A DNA stretch of 5,249 nucleotides, taken from a bacterium (GTDB lineage Bacteria > Latescibacterota > UBA2968 > GCA-2709665). Every line of letters begins with the position of its first letter. Positions within the stretch are counted from its first letter, which is position 1. A model generated the notes under the pieces. The model had not been told where the DNA came from. It saw nothing but the letters and a program-made list of their open reading frames with translations, and did not search any database. Position numbers and translations under genes: made by a program. Shown one piece after another: positions 1 through 5,249 of the stretch. Location: assembly GCA_027619145.1 (NCBI GenBank), contig JAQCGA010000334.1, forward strand, positions 1-5,249, written 5' to 3'.

Positions 1-1857
1 GAAAGCGTACGCCGCCCCATGGCGCAAAGGGAAGCAGGCTCGTCCAAGCCCCGCCGTCGCCGTCGCCGTGATGAGGATGATGATGAGACGGAAGAAACCG
101 AGATTAAAATCGTCAAGGTGAATGAGTTTACCACCGTAGGTGAACTGGCAAACTTGATGGAAGTTCCTGCAACAGAAGTTATTAAGCAGTGCCTTCTCAT
201 GGGCATGATGGTGACCATCAATCAGCGGTTGGATATGGACGCGATCATGCTGGTTGCCGACGAATTCGGCGCAGAAGTACAGGAACTCGAAGAATATGCC
301 GAAGAGGTTCTCGAATCCCCGGAAGAAGATTCGCCCGAAGATTTGAAGCCCCGCCCGCCTGTGGTGACCATTATGGGCCACGTGGACCATGGCAAAACGT
401 CCTTGCTGGACTATATTCGGAACACAAATGTTGTTGCTGGTGAGGCCGGTGGGATCACGCAGCATATTGGCGCATACCATGTGGAGCTCGAAAATGGCCG
501 GATGATTACGTTCTTGGATACGCCTGGCCACGAAGCGTTCACGGCTATGCGTGCCCGTGGTGCCCAGGTAACGGACGTGGTGGTTCTGGTGGTTGCCGCT
601 GACGATAGTGTAATGCCACAGACCATTGAAGCCATAGACCATGCCCGTGCAGCTGAAGTGCCGCTGGTGATCGCTCTGAATAAGATCGACTTGCCCACAG
701 CAAACGTGGCCCGCATCAAGCGCCAGTTGATGGAGCGCAGTGTGCTCCTCGAAGACTTTGGTGGCGAGGTGCAATCTTGCGAAATTTCAGCGACAACCGG
801 GCAAAACGTCAGCAGCCTCCTGGAGCTTCTGGCTCTGGAGACCGACCTGCTCGAACTGAAAGCCAACCCGGATAAGAGAGCCAAAGGTACAATCATTGAA
901 GCTCGCCTGGACCGAGGTCGGGGCAATGTCGCCACGGTTTTGGTACAGGAAGGTATCCTCCATGTGGGGGATCCTTTCGTAACGGGGCTTTATAGTGGCC
1001 GAGTACGTGCCCTGCTGGATGAGCGTGGCAATAATGTGGAAGAGGCCGGACCTTCTGTGCCTGTGCAAGTGCTCGGATTGGACGGTTTGCCGCAGGCTGG
1101 TGACACATTTTATGCGCTCGAAAGCGAACGGCAGGCCCGTGAGATTAGCCAGAAACGGCAGCAACTGCGCCGAGAGCAGGACTTCCACCGGGGGCGTCGC
1201 GTTAGCCTGGTGGATATTCACGATCAGATTAAGGCGGGCCAGGTCCAGGAGTTGCGTTTGGTGCTGAAAGGCGATGTGGACGGCTCCGTAGAAGCGTTGC
1301 ACGATTCATTGATGCAGATTGTGTCTGATGAGGTACGGCTCAATGTGATACGTCGGGGCGTTGGTGCCATTTCAGAATCTGACGTCTTGCTGGCGGCCGC
1401 TTCAGATGCAATTATCATTGGGTTCAATATCCGTCCAGACGCAAGGGCGCGCGAAGTTGCAATGCAGGAACAGGTAGATGTTCGACTCTATCGGGTGATT
1501 TATGAGGCGGTTGAAGATGTGAAAGCCGCCCTTTCTGGCCTGCTTGCACCTGCCGTAGATGAAAAAATTACAGGTTCAGCCGCAGTGCGGGAAGTCTTCC
1601 AGGTTCCGCGTGCAGGTATGGTGGCTGGCAGTATGGTTTCCACCGGATCCATTAACCGGAATGCCCATGTTCGCCTGTTGCGGGACAATGTGGTGGTCTA
1701 CGAAGGCCGCATTGCATCTCTGCGTCGTTTCAAGGACGATGTTCGGGATGTTCAATCCGGATTTGAGTGCGGAATTGGCTTGGAAAACTTCAATGACGTG
1801 AAGGTTGGGGACGTAATGGAAACCTTCGAGCTGGTTGAAACCGCGCGGACGTTGTAA
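1..1857 (+). CDS. infB: Translation initiation factor IF-2 (5' end outside window)
   Basis: GTPase that delivers initiator fMet-tRNA to the 30S subunit and promotes 50S joining. The frame is open from base 1, so the N-terminus is probably missing; the ATG at 19 precedes 612 codons and is used for numbering. Residues 11-30 switch abruptly from an Arg run to an Asp/Glu run, a linker typical of IF2. An IF2_N-type domain follows at about 35-86. The G domain (about 113-282) has every motif: GHVDHGKTS at 120-128, GGITQHIGAY at 144-153, DTPGH at 167-171, NKID at 221-224 and SA at 257-258. Beta-barrel domain II (about 286-375), domain III (about 400-505) and the fMet-tRNA-binding C2 domain (about 517-605) follow. 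C2 carries RDNVVVYEGRIASLRRFKDDV at 555-575 (in two runs, RDNVVVYEG and SLRRFKDDV) and ECGIG at 583-587. Nothing is broken. ylxP begins 6 nt downstream. Confidence 0.98.
   Translation, partial: ESVRRPMAQREAGSSKPRRRRRRDEDDDETEETEIKIVKVNEFTTVGELANLMEVPATEVIKQCLLMGMMVTINQRLDMDAIMLVADEFGAEVQELEEYAEEVLESPEEDSPEDLKPRPPVVTIMGHVDHGKTSLLDYIRNTNVVAGEAGGITQHIGAYHVELENGRMITFLDTPGHEAFTAMRARGAQVTDVVVLVVAADDSVMPQTIEAIDHARAAEVPLVIALNKIDLPTANVARIKRQLMERSVLLEDFGGEVQSCEISATTGQNVSSLLELLALETDLLELKANPDKRAKGTIIEARLDRGRGNVATVLVQEGILHVGDPFVTGLYSGRVRALLDERGNNVEEAGPSVPVQVLGLDGLPQAGDTFYALESERQAREISQKRQQLRREQDFHRGRRVSLVDIHDQIKAGQVQELRLVLKGDVDGSVEALHDSLMQIVSDEVRLNVIRRGVGAISESDVLLAAASDAIIIGFNIRPDARAREVAMQEQVDVRLYRVIYEAVEDVKAALSGLLAPAVDEKITGSAAVREVFQVPRAGMVAGSMVSTGSINRNAHVRLLRDNVVVYEGRIASLRRFKDDVRDVQSGFECGIGLENFNDVKVGDVMETFELVETARTL
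52..69 (+). repeat. Three tandem copies of CGCCGT inside infB
   Basis: Three perfect copies of the hexamer CGCCGT encode six consecutive arginines. They are followed directly by a GAT/GAG-rich stretch encoding Asp/Glu. This is low-complexity coding sequence for the charged linker of IF2. It could vary in copy number by slippage, but there is no sign that it does anything beyond coding. Confidence 0.85.
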
Positions 1858-1863
1858 ACAGCA

Positions 1864-2145
1864 ATGACGATCGGATTTTGCCGCGTGGTGCTTTTTTTGC
1901 CGGACAGCGGTTCCCTCAAGGCCAAACGAAGTGTCCTGGAGGGGCTCCGGCAACGGGTTCGTAACCGCTTCAACGTTTCTGTTGCTGAAATTGCTGACAA
2001 TGATCTGTGGCAAAAAGCCGTTTTGGGAATTGCAGTTGTCAGCAACGAAACCCGTCACGCGAATCAGGTGTTGAACAAGGTGGTGGAGCTTATTCAGAAA
2101 GACCACCGTGTGCAACTCATAGACTACTCGCTGGAGATGATTTAA
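1864..2145 (+). CDS. ylxP: YlxP family protein (DUF503)
   Basis: A 93-residue protein of the DUF503/YlxP family, the usual length for the family. Its biochemical role is not established to my knowledge; the constant position between infB and rbfA suggests a link to ribosome biogenesis or translation. Recognisable signatures are SLKAKRSVL at 17-25, RVRNRFNVSVAEI at 31-43, DLWQKA at 47-52, LGIAVVSN at 54-61 and the C-terminal LIDYSLEMI at 85-93. There is no signal peptide or membrane segment, so it should be cytosolic. The ATG lies 6 nt after the infB stop with no convincing Shine-Dalgarno sequence in front of it, so translation probably depends on ribosomes finishing infB. The family assignment is strong; the function is inferred only from neighbourhood. 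Confidence 0.95.
   Translation: MTIGFCRVVLFLPDSGSLKAKRSVLEGLRQRVRNRFNVSVAEIADNDLWQKAVLGIAVVSNETRHANQVLNKVVELIQKDHRVQLIDYSLEMI
2133..2136 (+). promoter_or_regulatory. Ribosome-binding site of rbfA
   Basis: GGAG lies inside the last codons of ylxP, 10 nt before the rbfA ATG at 2147. It supports that start and suggests translational coupling between the two genes, which are only 1 nt apart. Confidence 0.7.
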
Positions 2146-2146
2146 C

Positions 2147-2482
2147 ATGTGGCGGCCAGAAAGTGTGGGGCGGCAGATTCAGGGTGAACTGAGCGAATTG
2201 ATCCAGAACCGGTTGAAAGACCCTCGTATTGGATACTTTACGCTGACTGGGGTCCGGATGACAAAAGACCTCAAGGTGGCGCGGGTATACGTAAGCGTTA
2301 TGGGTGGCGAGGCCGATCAGGACAGCACCCTGGAAGGGTTGGGTCACGCTGCGGCTTTTTTACGCCGCGAACTGGGCAAGCGACTCCAATTGCGCAACGT
2401 ACCCGAGCTTGTATTTTCTCCGGATAACTCCATTGAACGTGGAGCGCGGATTAATAAGCTCTTGGATGAACTGGATTCATAA
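2147..2482 (+). CDS. rbfA: 30S ribosome-binding factor A
   Basis: Small KH-type assembly factor that binds immature 30S subunits and assists late 16S rRNA maturation; in E. coli it is needed for cold adaptation. The 111-residue product spans the whole conserved domain and lacks the longer charged tail of E. coli RbfA. Visible family signatures are RLKDPRIGYFTLTGVRMTKD at 22-41 (given as the two blocks KDPRIG and TGVRMTKDL), the strand VARVYVSV at 44-51, the helix LRRELGKRLQLRNVPEL at 72-88, and DNSIERGARINKLL at 93-106. The stretch matching the family's Ala-x-Gly helix kink reads AAA (68-70). The start follows ylxP by 1 nt and has a GGAG site 10 nt upstream. truB follows after 4 nt. Confidence 0.97.
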   Translation: MWRPESVGRQIQGELSELIQNRLKDPRIGYFTLTGVRMTKDLKVARVYVSVMGGEADQDSTLEGLGHAAAFLRRELGKRLQLRNVPELVFSPDNSIERGARINKLLDELDS

Positions 2483-2486
2483 GCGC

Positions 2487-3392
2487 ATGCCGTTCAATGG
2501 ATTCTTGCCAGTAGATAAGCCTTCGGGGTGTACGTCTCACGATGTGGTGGCACGTGTACGCCAGAAGTTGAAGATTCGGAAGGTGGGGCATACCGGCACA
2601 CTGGATCCAATGGCTACCGGGGTGCTGGTGCTTTGTTTGGGAGCTGCAACACGCCTGAGTGGGTTCCTTACAGATCTGGACAAGACATATCAGGCTCGGA
2701 TTCATCTGGGGGTTTGCACCGATACCCTGGATGCGGACGGAACGGTTGTATCGCGCTCCGAACATGTTCCAACTGAAAAAGAGATTGTAACCAGGGCCCT
2801 GGGTTCATTTGAGGGACAGATTCAACAAATTCCTCCTATGTATTCTGCTCGAAAAATAAGAGGGCAGCGTCTTTACAAGCTCGCTCGAAGTGGCGAAGAA
2901 GTGCCCCGAGAAGCTCGGCCGGTATCTATCTATCGTATTGCGGTAGATAGCTTTGTGCCGCCCCTTCTGGACCTGACTTTAGATTGCGGAAAAGGCACCT
3001 ATATTCGTGTACTGGCCGATGACCTGGGCAAGAAACTGGGGTGTGGGGCTCACCTGGAAGGGTTGCGCCGCACGCGGGCAAGCGGCGTAGGGGTGGATCG
3101 TTGTATTTCCCTGGAATTTCTGGAGGAAATGACCTCTGCGGCTGCTGCGGAACCCTATTTGGTAGGGCATGATCTTGTGCTGGCACATCTGAGCAAACAT
3201 GAGCTTTCTGGCCCTGATAAGCAGAAATTCCAGAACGGGAATGCGGTTCATGGAGTTGAGGGTTGCGAGGATTTGCCGGGCGGCCTCCTTCGAGTTGTTT
3301 GCACAGAGGGTGCGCTTCTGGGAATTGGGCAATGGGACGCCAACCAGAAGGTTTTACAGCCGGTGCGTGTTTTTACCCAGCCGGTAATTTAG
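2487..3392 (+). CDS. truB: tRNA pseudouridine(55) synthase TruB
   Basis: Isomerises uridine 55 in the T-psi-C loop of tRNAs to pseudouridine and acts as a tRNA-folding chaperone in the cytosol. The 301-residue product begins NGFLPVDKPSGCTSHDVV (4-21). The catalytic aspartate is D40 in GHTGTLDPMATGVL (34-47). The other family motifs are KTYQA with the active-site Tyr at 68, QIPPMYSARKIRGQRLYKLA at 114-133, and CGKGTYIRVLADDLG at 167-181, whose Arg174 is the conserved active-site arginine. Residues after about 215 form the divergent C-terminal RNA-binding (PUA-like) part. I chose the ATG at 2487 because TruB proteins usually start just before the GFL motif. An in-frame ATG at 2466 would add seven residues and overlap rbfA by 17 nt. 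Neither start has a clear Shine-Dalgarno sequence, so coupling to rbfA is likely. Confidence 0.97.
   Translation: MPFNGFLPVDKPSGCTSHDVVARVRQKLKIRKVGHTGTLDPMATGVLVLCLGAATRLSGFLTDLDKTYQARIHLGVCTDTLDADGTVVSRSEHVPTEKEIVTRALGSFEGQIQQIPPMYSARKIRGQRLYKLARSGEEVPREARPVSIYRIAVDSFVPPLLDLTLDCGKGTYIRVLADDLGKKLGCGAHLEGLRRTRASGVGVDRCISLEFLEEMTSAAAAEPYLVGHDLVLAHLSKHELSGPDKQKFQNGNAVHGVEGCEDLPGGLLRVVCTEGALLGIGQWDANQKVLQPVRVFTQPVI
2926..2950 (+). other. 10-bp stem-loop within truB
   Basis: Bases 2926-2935 can pair with 2941-2950 over ten positions, nine Watson-Crick and one G-T at 2933/2943, around the five-base loop TATTG. A second, smaller hairpin precedes it (CCGAG 2906-2910 with CTCGG 2914-2918, three-base loop). 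Both lie in codons of the TruB central domain. They are visible in the sequence; any role is unproven and chance is possible. Confidence 0.4.
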
Positions 3393-3398
3393 CGTTTT

Positions 3399-3402
3399 AG
3401 GA
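3399..3402 (+). promoter_or_regulatory. Ribosome-binding site that decides the ribF start
   Basis: AGGA lies between truB and ribF. Two ATG codons follow back to back at 3404 and 3407. The spacing is only 1 nt to the first but 4 nt to the second, so the second ATG is preferred. Confidence 0.6.
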
Positions 3403-3406
3403 TATG

Positions 3407-4351
3407 ATGCGGACACTCACCCTGAAACACCCTCTCGAATTGGCCAATCCCGTCCTTACTGTGGGAACCTTCGATGGTGTCCATCGGGGGCATTTGTCCG
3501 TGCTTGAGGCGGTTCGCGCTCTGGCAAAAGAACGAGGGGGACCGGCCGTAGCCGTTACGTTTGACCCGCACCCGCGCAGCGTAATTGACCCTTCCAGCGC
3601 TCCCGGTGTTTTGACATCGCTTGCGGAGAAAGAATGGCGCCTTCGGTCTTCGGGGTTGGATGTACTGGGTGTTGTTCCTTTTGCGCAAGATGTGAGAAAC
3701 CTCAGCCCGGAAGCGTTTACCGAATTGTATCTGGTCCGTTATTTGAATGCCCAGGCAATTGTGGTTGGCTACGACCATGGATTTGGAAAAGGGCGTAGCG
3801 GGGATCTGGGAACCATGCAGGAATTGGGCAAGCAATTTGGATTCGAGGTATTCTCGGTGCCGCCGGTTTTGATTGGCGAAGAACCTATTTCAAGTACCCG
3901 GGTTCGCACCCATGTTCTCCAGGGCGAGATGGAAGCAGCCCAACAGCTTCTGGGAGCGGGTTATGTAGTGGCTGGCCAGGTGATTCGAGGGGACGGTCGA
4001 GGCGCAAAACTTGGGTTTCCTACTGCGAACCTGGCCCTGAGTGATCCACAGAAACTTTTGCCACCCAACGGGGTATTTGCCGCCCGTGTCTACACCCCAG
4101 AAGCCCGAGATGCCGTTCTTAATTTAGGCGTGCGTCCCACCTTTGATGGACAAGACCGCAGCTTTGAAGTCCACATTTTGAATTTTGATGGAAATCTGTA
4201 CGGGAGCACCGTTTACGTAGAAATGATACAGCGTATCCGGCCGGAGCGAAAATTCGAAAGTCCGGAAGCGCTTGTCCAACAAGTTCGGGCTGACTGCCAA
4301 TTGGCCCGTGACGTTTTGTCCCAAAAGGATCAGACTCTTTTATGGAGGTAG
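3407..4351 (+). CDS. ribF: Bifunctional riboflavin kinase / FAD synthetase
   Basis: Phosphorylates riboflavin to FMN and then adenylates FMN to FAD, supplying the cell's flavin cofactors. The product is 314 residues, about the size of E. coli RibF (313). The N-terminal adenylyltransferase domain shows [10 protein letters not shown] (20-29) with the HxGH nucleotide-binding motif, FDPHP (52-56), [13 protein letters not shown] (121-133) and ISSTRVR (161-167). The C-terminal kinase domain shows [13 protein letters not shown] (197-209) with its Pro-Thr, PNGVFAARV (220-228), NLGVRPTF (239-246), and [14 protein letters not shown] (253-266) with the likely catalytic glutamate at 254. The gene follows truB by 14 nt if the second ATG is used. 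A start at 3404 would add one Met. Its last codons form the ribosome-binding site of rpsO. No riboswitch is visible, and there is no room for one upstream. Confidence 0.98.
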   Translation: MRTLTLKHPLELANPVLTVGTFDGVHRGHLSVLEAVRALAKERGGPAVAVTFDPHPRSVIDPSSAPGVLTSLAEKEWRLRSSGLDVLGVVPFAQDVRNLSPEAFTELYLVRYLNAQAIVVGYDHGFGKGRSGDLGTMQELGKQFGFEVFSVPPVLIGEEPISSTRVRTHVLQGEMEAAQQLLGAGYVVAGQVIRGDGRGAKLGFPTANLALSDPQKLLPPNGVFAARVYTPEARDAVLNLGVRPTFDGQDRSFEVHILNFDGNLYGSTVYVEMIQRIRPERKFESPEALVQQVRADCQLARDVLSQKDQTLLWR

Positions 4352-4381
4352 GAACTTGGCACTGAGCAGCGAAAAAAAGAG
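4314..4381 (+). promoter_or_regulatory. Possible folded region around the rpsO start
   Basis: Three short pairings share bases and so exclude one another. TTTTG 4314-4318 pairs with CAAAA 4322-4326. AAAAGG 4323-4328 pairs with TCTTTT 4336-4341 (one G-T). CTCTTTT 4335-4341 pairs perfectly with AAAAGAG 4375-4381. The last pairing encloses both the GGAGG site and the TTG start of rpsO in a 33-nt loop. S15 is known to repress its own mRNA in several bacteria, so a control element here is plausible. The stems are short and AT-rich, so this remains weak inference. Confidence 0.25.
4344..4348 (+). promoter_or_regulatory. Strong ribosome-binding site that sets the rpsO TTG start
   Basis: GGAGG lies within the last two sense codons of ribF (TGG AGG), 7 nt before TTG at 4356. 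This spacing is close to ideal and identifies the TTG as the rpsO start codon, although no in-frame ATG lies nearby. Confidence 0.85.
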
Positions 4382-4625
4382 CGAACTCGTCCAGGCGCAC
4401 GGTACAAATGGCCAGGACACCGGTTCTGTAGAAGTACAAATTGCATTGCTGACAGAGCGAATTCAGATGCTGACGGCACATTCTCAGCTACACAAAAAAG
4501 ACCATCATTCCAGGCGCGGGTTGTTGAAACTGGTTGGGCAGCGCCGCCGGTTCTTGCGTTACCTCCAGCGCACGAATTTGACGGGATACCGCGAACTGAT
4601 TGGAGAGCTGGGCATTCGAGGCTAA
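4356..4625 (+). CDS. rpsO: 30S ribosomal protein S15 (TTG start)
   Basis: Primary 16S rRNA-binding protein that organises the central-domain three-way junction and contacts the 50S subunit through bridge B4. From the TTG the product is 89 residues, exactly the length of E. coli S15. Key segments are [16 protein letters not shown] at 21-36, [20 protein letters not shown] at 46-65 (the rRNA-binding core, with the conserved HHSRRGLL) and [14 protein letters not shown] at 69-82. The alternative in-frame ATG at 4272 would add 28 residues that are only a shadow of the ribF frame. The TTG has GGAGG 7 nt upstream. ribF ends 4 nt before the start, so translation is probably coupled. The rare start codon may temper expression. 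The following gap to pnp is the longest in the window. Confidence 0.98.
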   Translation: MALSSEKKSELVQAHGTNGQDTGSVEVQIALLTERIQMLTAHSQLHKKDHHSRRGLLKLVGQRRRFLRYLQRTNLTGYRELIGELGIRG

Positions 4626-4707
4626 GCGGTGTTCTGGTTGCTGGATGATCGTGTTTGCGTAACTTGGGTACACTCCCCTCTGGCTTGTGCTGTAGTGGCT
4701 GTGGCGC

Positions 4708-4722
4708 CCGGTTTTGAACTGG
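4708..4722 (+). other. Short stem-loop just before the pnp ribosome-binding site
   Basis: CCGGTT at 4708-4713 pairs with AACTGG at 4717-4722 (five Watson-Crick pairs and one G-T) around a three-base loop. It is followed by ACTTTT and then the pnp ribosome-binding site. The T run is only four bases and the stem is six pairs, so it could be at most a weak attenuator or a processing site. Confidence 0.35.
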
Positions 4723-4728
4723 ACTTTT

Positions 4729-4734
4729 AGGAGG
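4729..4734 (+). promoter_or_regulatory. Ribosome-binding site of pnp
   Basis: A full AGGAGG consensus lies 9 nt before the ATG at 4744. It fixes the pnp start and shows that this organism uses Shine-Dalgarno pairing. Confidence 0.85.
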
Positions 4735-4743
4735 ATTCACTGG

Positions 4744-5249
4744 ATGATTGAGAAAGTAGAACTGGAGTTAGAGGGGCGTACATTATCTATGGAAACCGGT
4801 CGTGTGGCCAAACAGGCTCACGGCTCGGTCTGGTTACAGTATGGAGAAACCGTCGTGCTCGTGGCTGCCGTAGCAGATAAAAAAGGCAGCCCGATGGATT
4901 TTTTCCCATTGACAGTAGATTACCGCGAGAAATTTTACGCAGGTGGGCGTATCCCGGGCAACTTCTTCAAGCGCGAAGGTGCACCTTCCACAACAGAAAA
5001 ATTAAATGCCCGACTGATTGACCACCAGATTCGGCCGCTGTTTTTAAACCGGGGCGTCGAAACTCAGGTGTTGGTCACGGTGCTTTCTTATGACCAGGAG
5101 AATGATGCGGCCGTTCTGGCAATGACGGGTGCTTCTGCTGCGGTATGCATTTCGGACATTCCATTTGACGGACCCATTGGAGCTGTGCGCGTGGGGCGCG
5201 TAGATGGTACATGTCTTGTGAACCCCACGCAAGAACAGTTGGAAGACAG
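4744..5249 (+). CDS. pnp: Polynucleotide phosphorylase, N-terminal part (3' end outside window)
   Basis: 3'-to-5' phosphorolytic exoribonuclease, a ring-shaped trimer and often a degradosome partner. Only the first 168 codons are present; they cover most of the first RNase PH domain, out of roughly 700 residues in the family. Clear signatures are GRTLSMETGRVAKQAHGSVW (11-30), YGETVVLVAAV (33-43), DFFPLTVDYREKFYAGGRIP (52-71), the FFKRE form of the FFRR pore loop (74-78), ARLIDHQIRPLF (89-100), DQENDAAVLAMTGASAAV (117-134) and ISDIPFDGPIGAVRVG (136-151). Oddities: the family's REGRP reads REGAP, LIDRPIRPLFP reads LIDHQIRPLFL, and the stretch up to QV is about one residue shorter than in E. coli. 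The frame is intact, so these look like lineage-specific changes. PNPase represses its own mRNA in E. coli; whether it does so here cannot be judged. Confidence 0.97.
   Translation, partial: MIEKVELELEGRTLSMETGRVAKQAHGSVWLQYGETVVLVAAVADKKGSPMDFFPLTVDYREKFYAGGRIPGNFFKREGAPSTTEKLNARLIDHQIRPLFLNRGVETQVLVTVLSYDQENDAAVLAMTGASAAVCISDIPFDGPIGAVRVGRVDGTCLVNPTQEQLED

Larger units (their letters stand above)
4626..4743 (+). other. rpsO-pnp intergenic spacer
   Basis: A 118-nt non-coding stretch. It contains a stem-loop (4708-4722) and the pnp ribosome-binding site (4729-4734). It also has a poor promoter-like match to the Bacteroidota consensus: GTTG at 4637-4640, then 19 nt, then TAACTTGG at 4660-4667. 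I see no strong intrinsic terminator and no small gene. In E. coli this spacer carries the rpsO attenuator, a pnp promoter and the RNase III-cleaved pnp leader, so it is a natural place for control here too. Confidence 0.6.

Noticed and set aside
19..21. The ATG at 19 as the true infB start
   Set aside because: The frame is open to the window edge and IF2 normally has a long N-terminal extension before the Arg-rich linker. It could still be an internal start for a shorter isoform, but no ribosome-binding site is visible in the 18 bases available.
1576..2148. Long open frame on the minus strand across the end of infB and all of ylxP (a similar one at 3389-3835 lies opposite ribF)
   Set aside because: The composition reflects the opposite strand of well-identified conserved genes, no protein family is recognisable, and no separate start signals are visible.
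2304..2486. Extended truB start inside rbfA
   Set aside because: The added residues are the rbfA sequence read in another frame and have no TruB similarity; the family N-terminus begins at about 2487.
4272..4355. Extended rpsO start at the in-frame ATG 4272
   Set aside because: The extra 28 residues overlap ribF and match no S15; the TTG start gives the canonical length and has an excellent ribosome-binding site.
4342..4365. ATG at 4342 starting a seven-codon reading frame ending at TGA 4363-4365, just before and across the rpsO start
   Set aside because: It overlaps the rpsO ribosome-binding site itself and has no suitable site of its own upstream; nothing supports a leader peptide.
4708..4728. 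Intrinsic terminator after rpsO
   Set aside because: The stem is six pairs including a G-T, the T run is only four bases and lies 2 nt after the stem, and the pnp ribosome-binding site begins immediately after it; read-through is expected.

Overview
The window is a bacterial housekeeping segment. Seven genes lie on the + strand in the order infB (5' end cut off) - ylxP (DUF503) - rbfA - truB - ribF - rpsO - pnp (3' end cut off). This is the classic translation and RNA-metabolism operon; Bacillus subtilis has the same gene order. There is no accessory region, mobile element, tRNA, rRNA or CRISPR array. I found no previously undescribed system.

The lineage is uncertain. Base composition is moderate, slightly above 50% GC by eye. 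The N-terminal part of IF2 (the NEFTTVGELANLM and MVTINQRLD segments) resembles IF2 from the Bacteroidota/FCB side of the tree. Several genes nevertheless have good Shine-Dalgarno sites (GGAG, AGGA, GGAGG and AGGAGG before rbfA, ribF, rpsO and pnp), which true Bacteroidota mostly lack. A deep FCB-type or neighbouring phylum is my best guess, held with low confidence.

Layout: 1-1857 encodes translation initiation factor 2. 1864-2145 encodes the small DUF503 protein YlxP. 2147-2482 encodes the 30S maturation factor RbfA. 2487-3392 encodes tRNA pseudouridine-55 synthase. 3407-4351 encodes the bifunctional riboflavin kinase/FAD synthetase. 4356-4625 encodes ribosomal protein S15 from a TTG start. 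4744-5249 encodes the first 168 residues of polynucleotide phosphorylase. Gaps between genes are 1 to 14 nt, so the first six genes are almost certainly co-transcribed and partly translationally coupled. The only real spacer is the 118 nt between rpsO and pnp.

The genes work together in ribosome production and RNA turnover: initiation (IF2), 30S assembly (RbfA, S15), tRNA modification (TruB) and RNA decay (PNPase). RibF supplies FMN and FAD and is a customary but functionally separate passenger. The points most worth checking are local: mutually exclusive short pairings around the rpsO start, a hairpin in the short spacer before the pnp ribosome-binding site, a 10-bp stem inside truB, and substitutions in the normally well-conserved RNA-binding loop region of PNPase.
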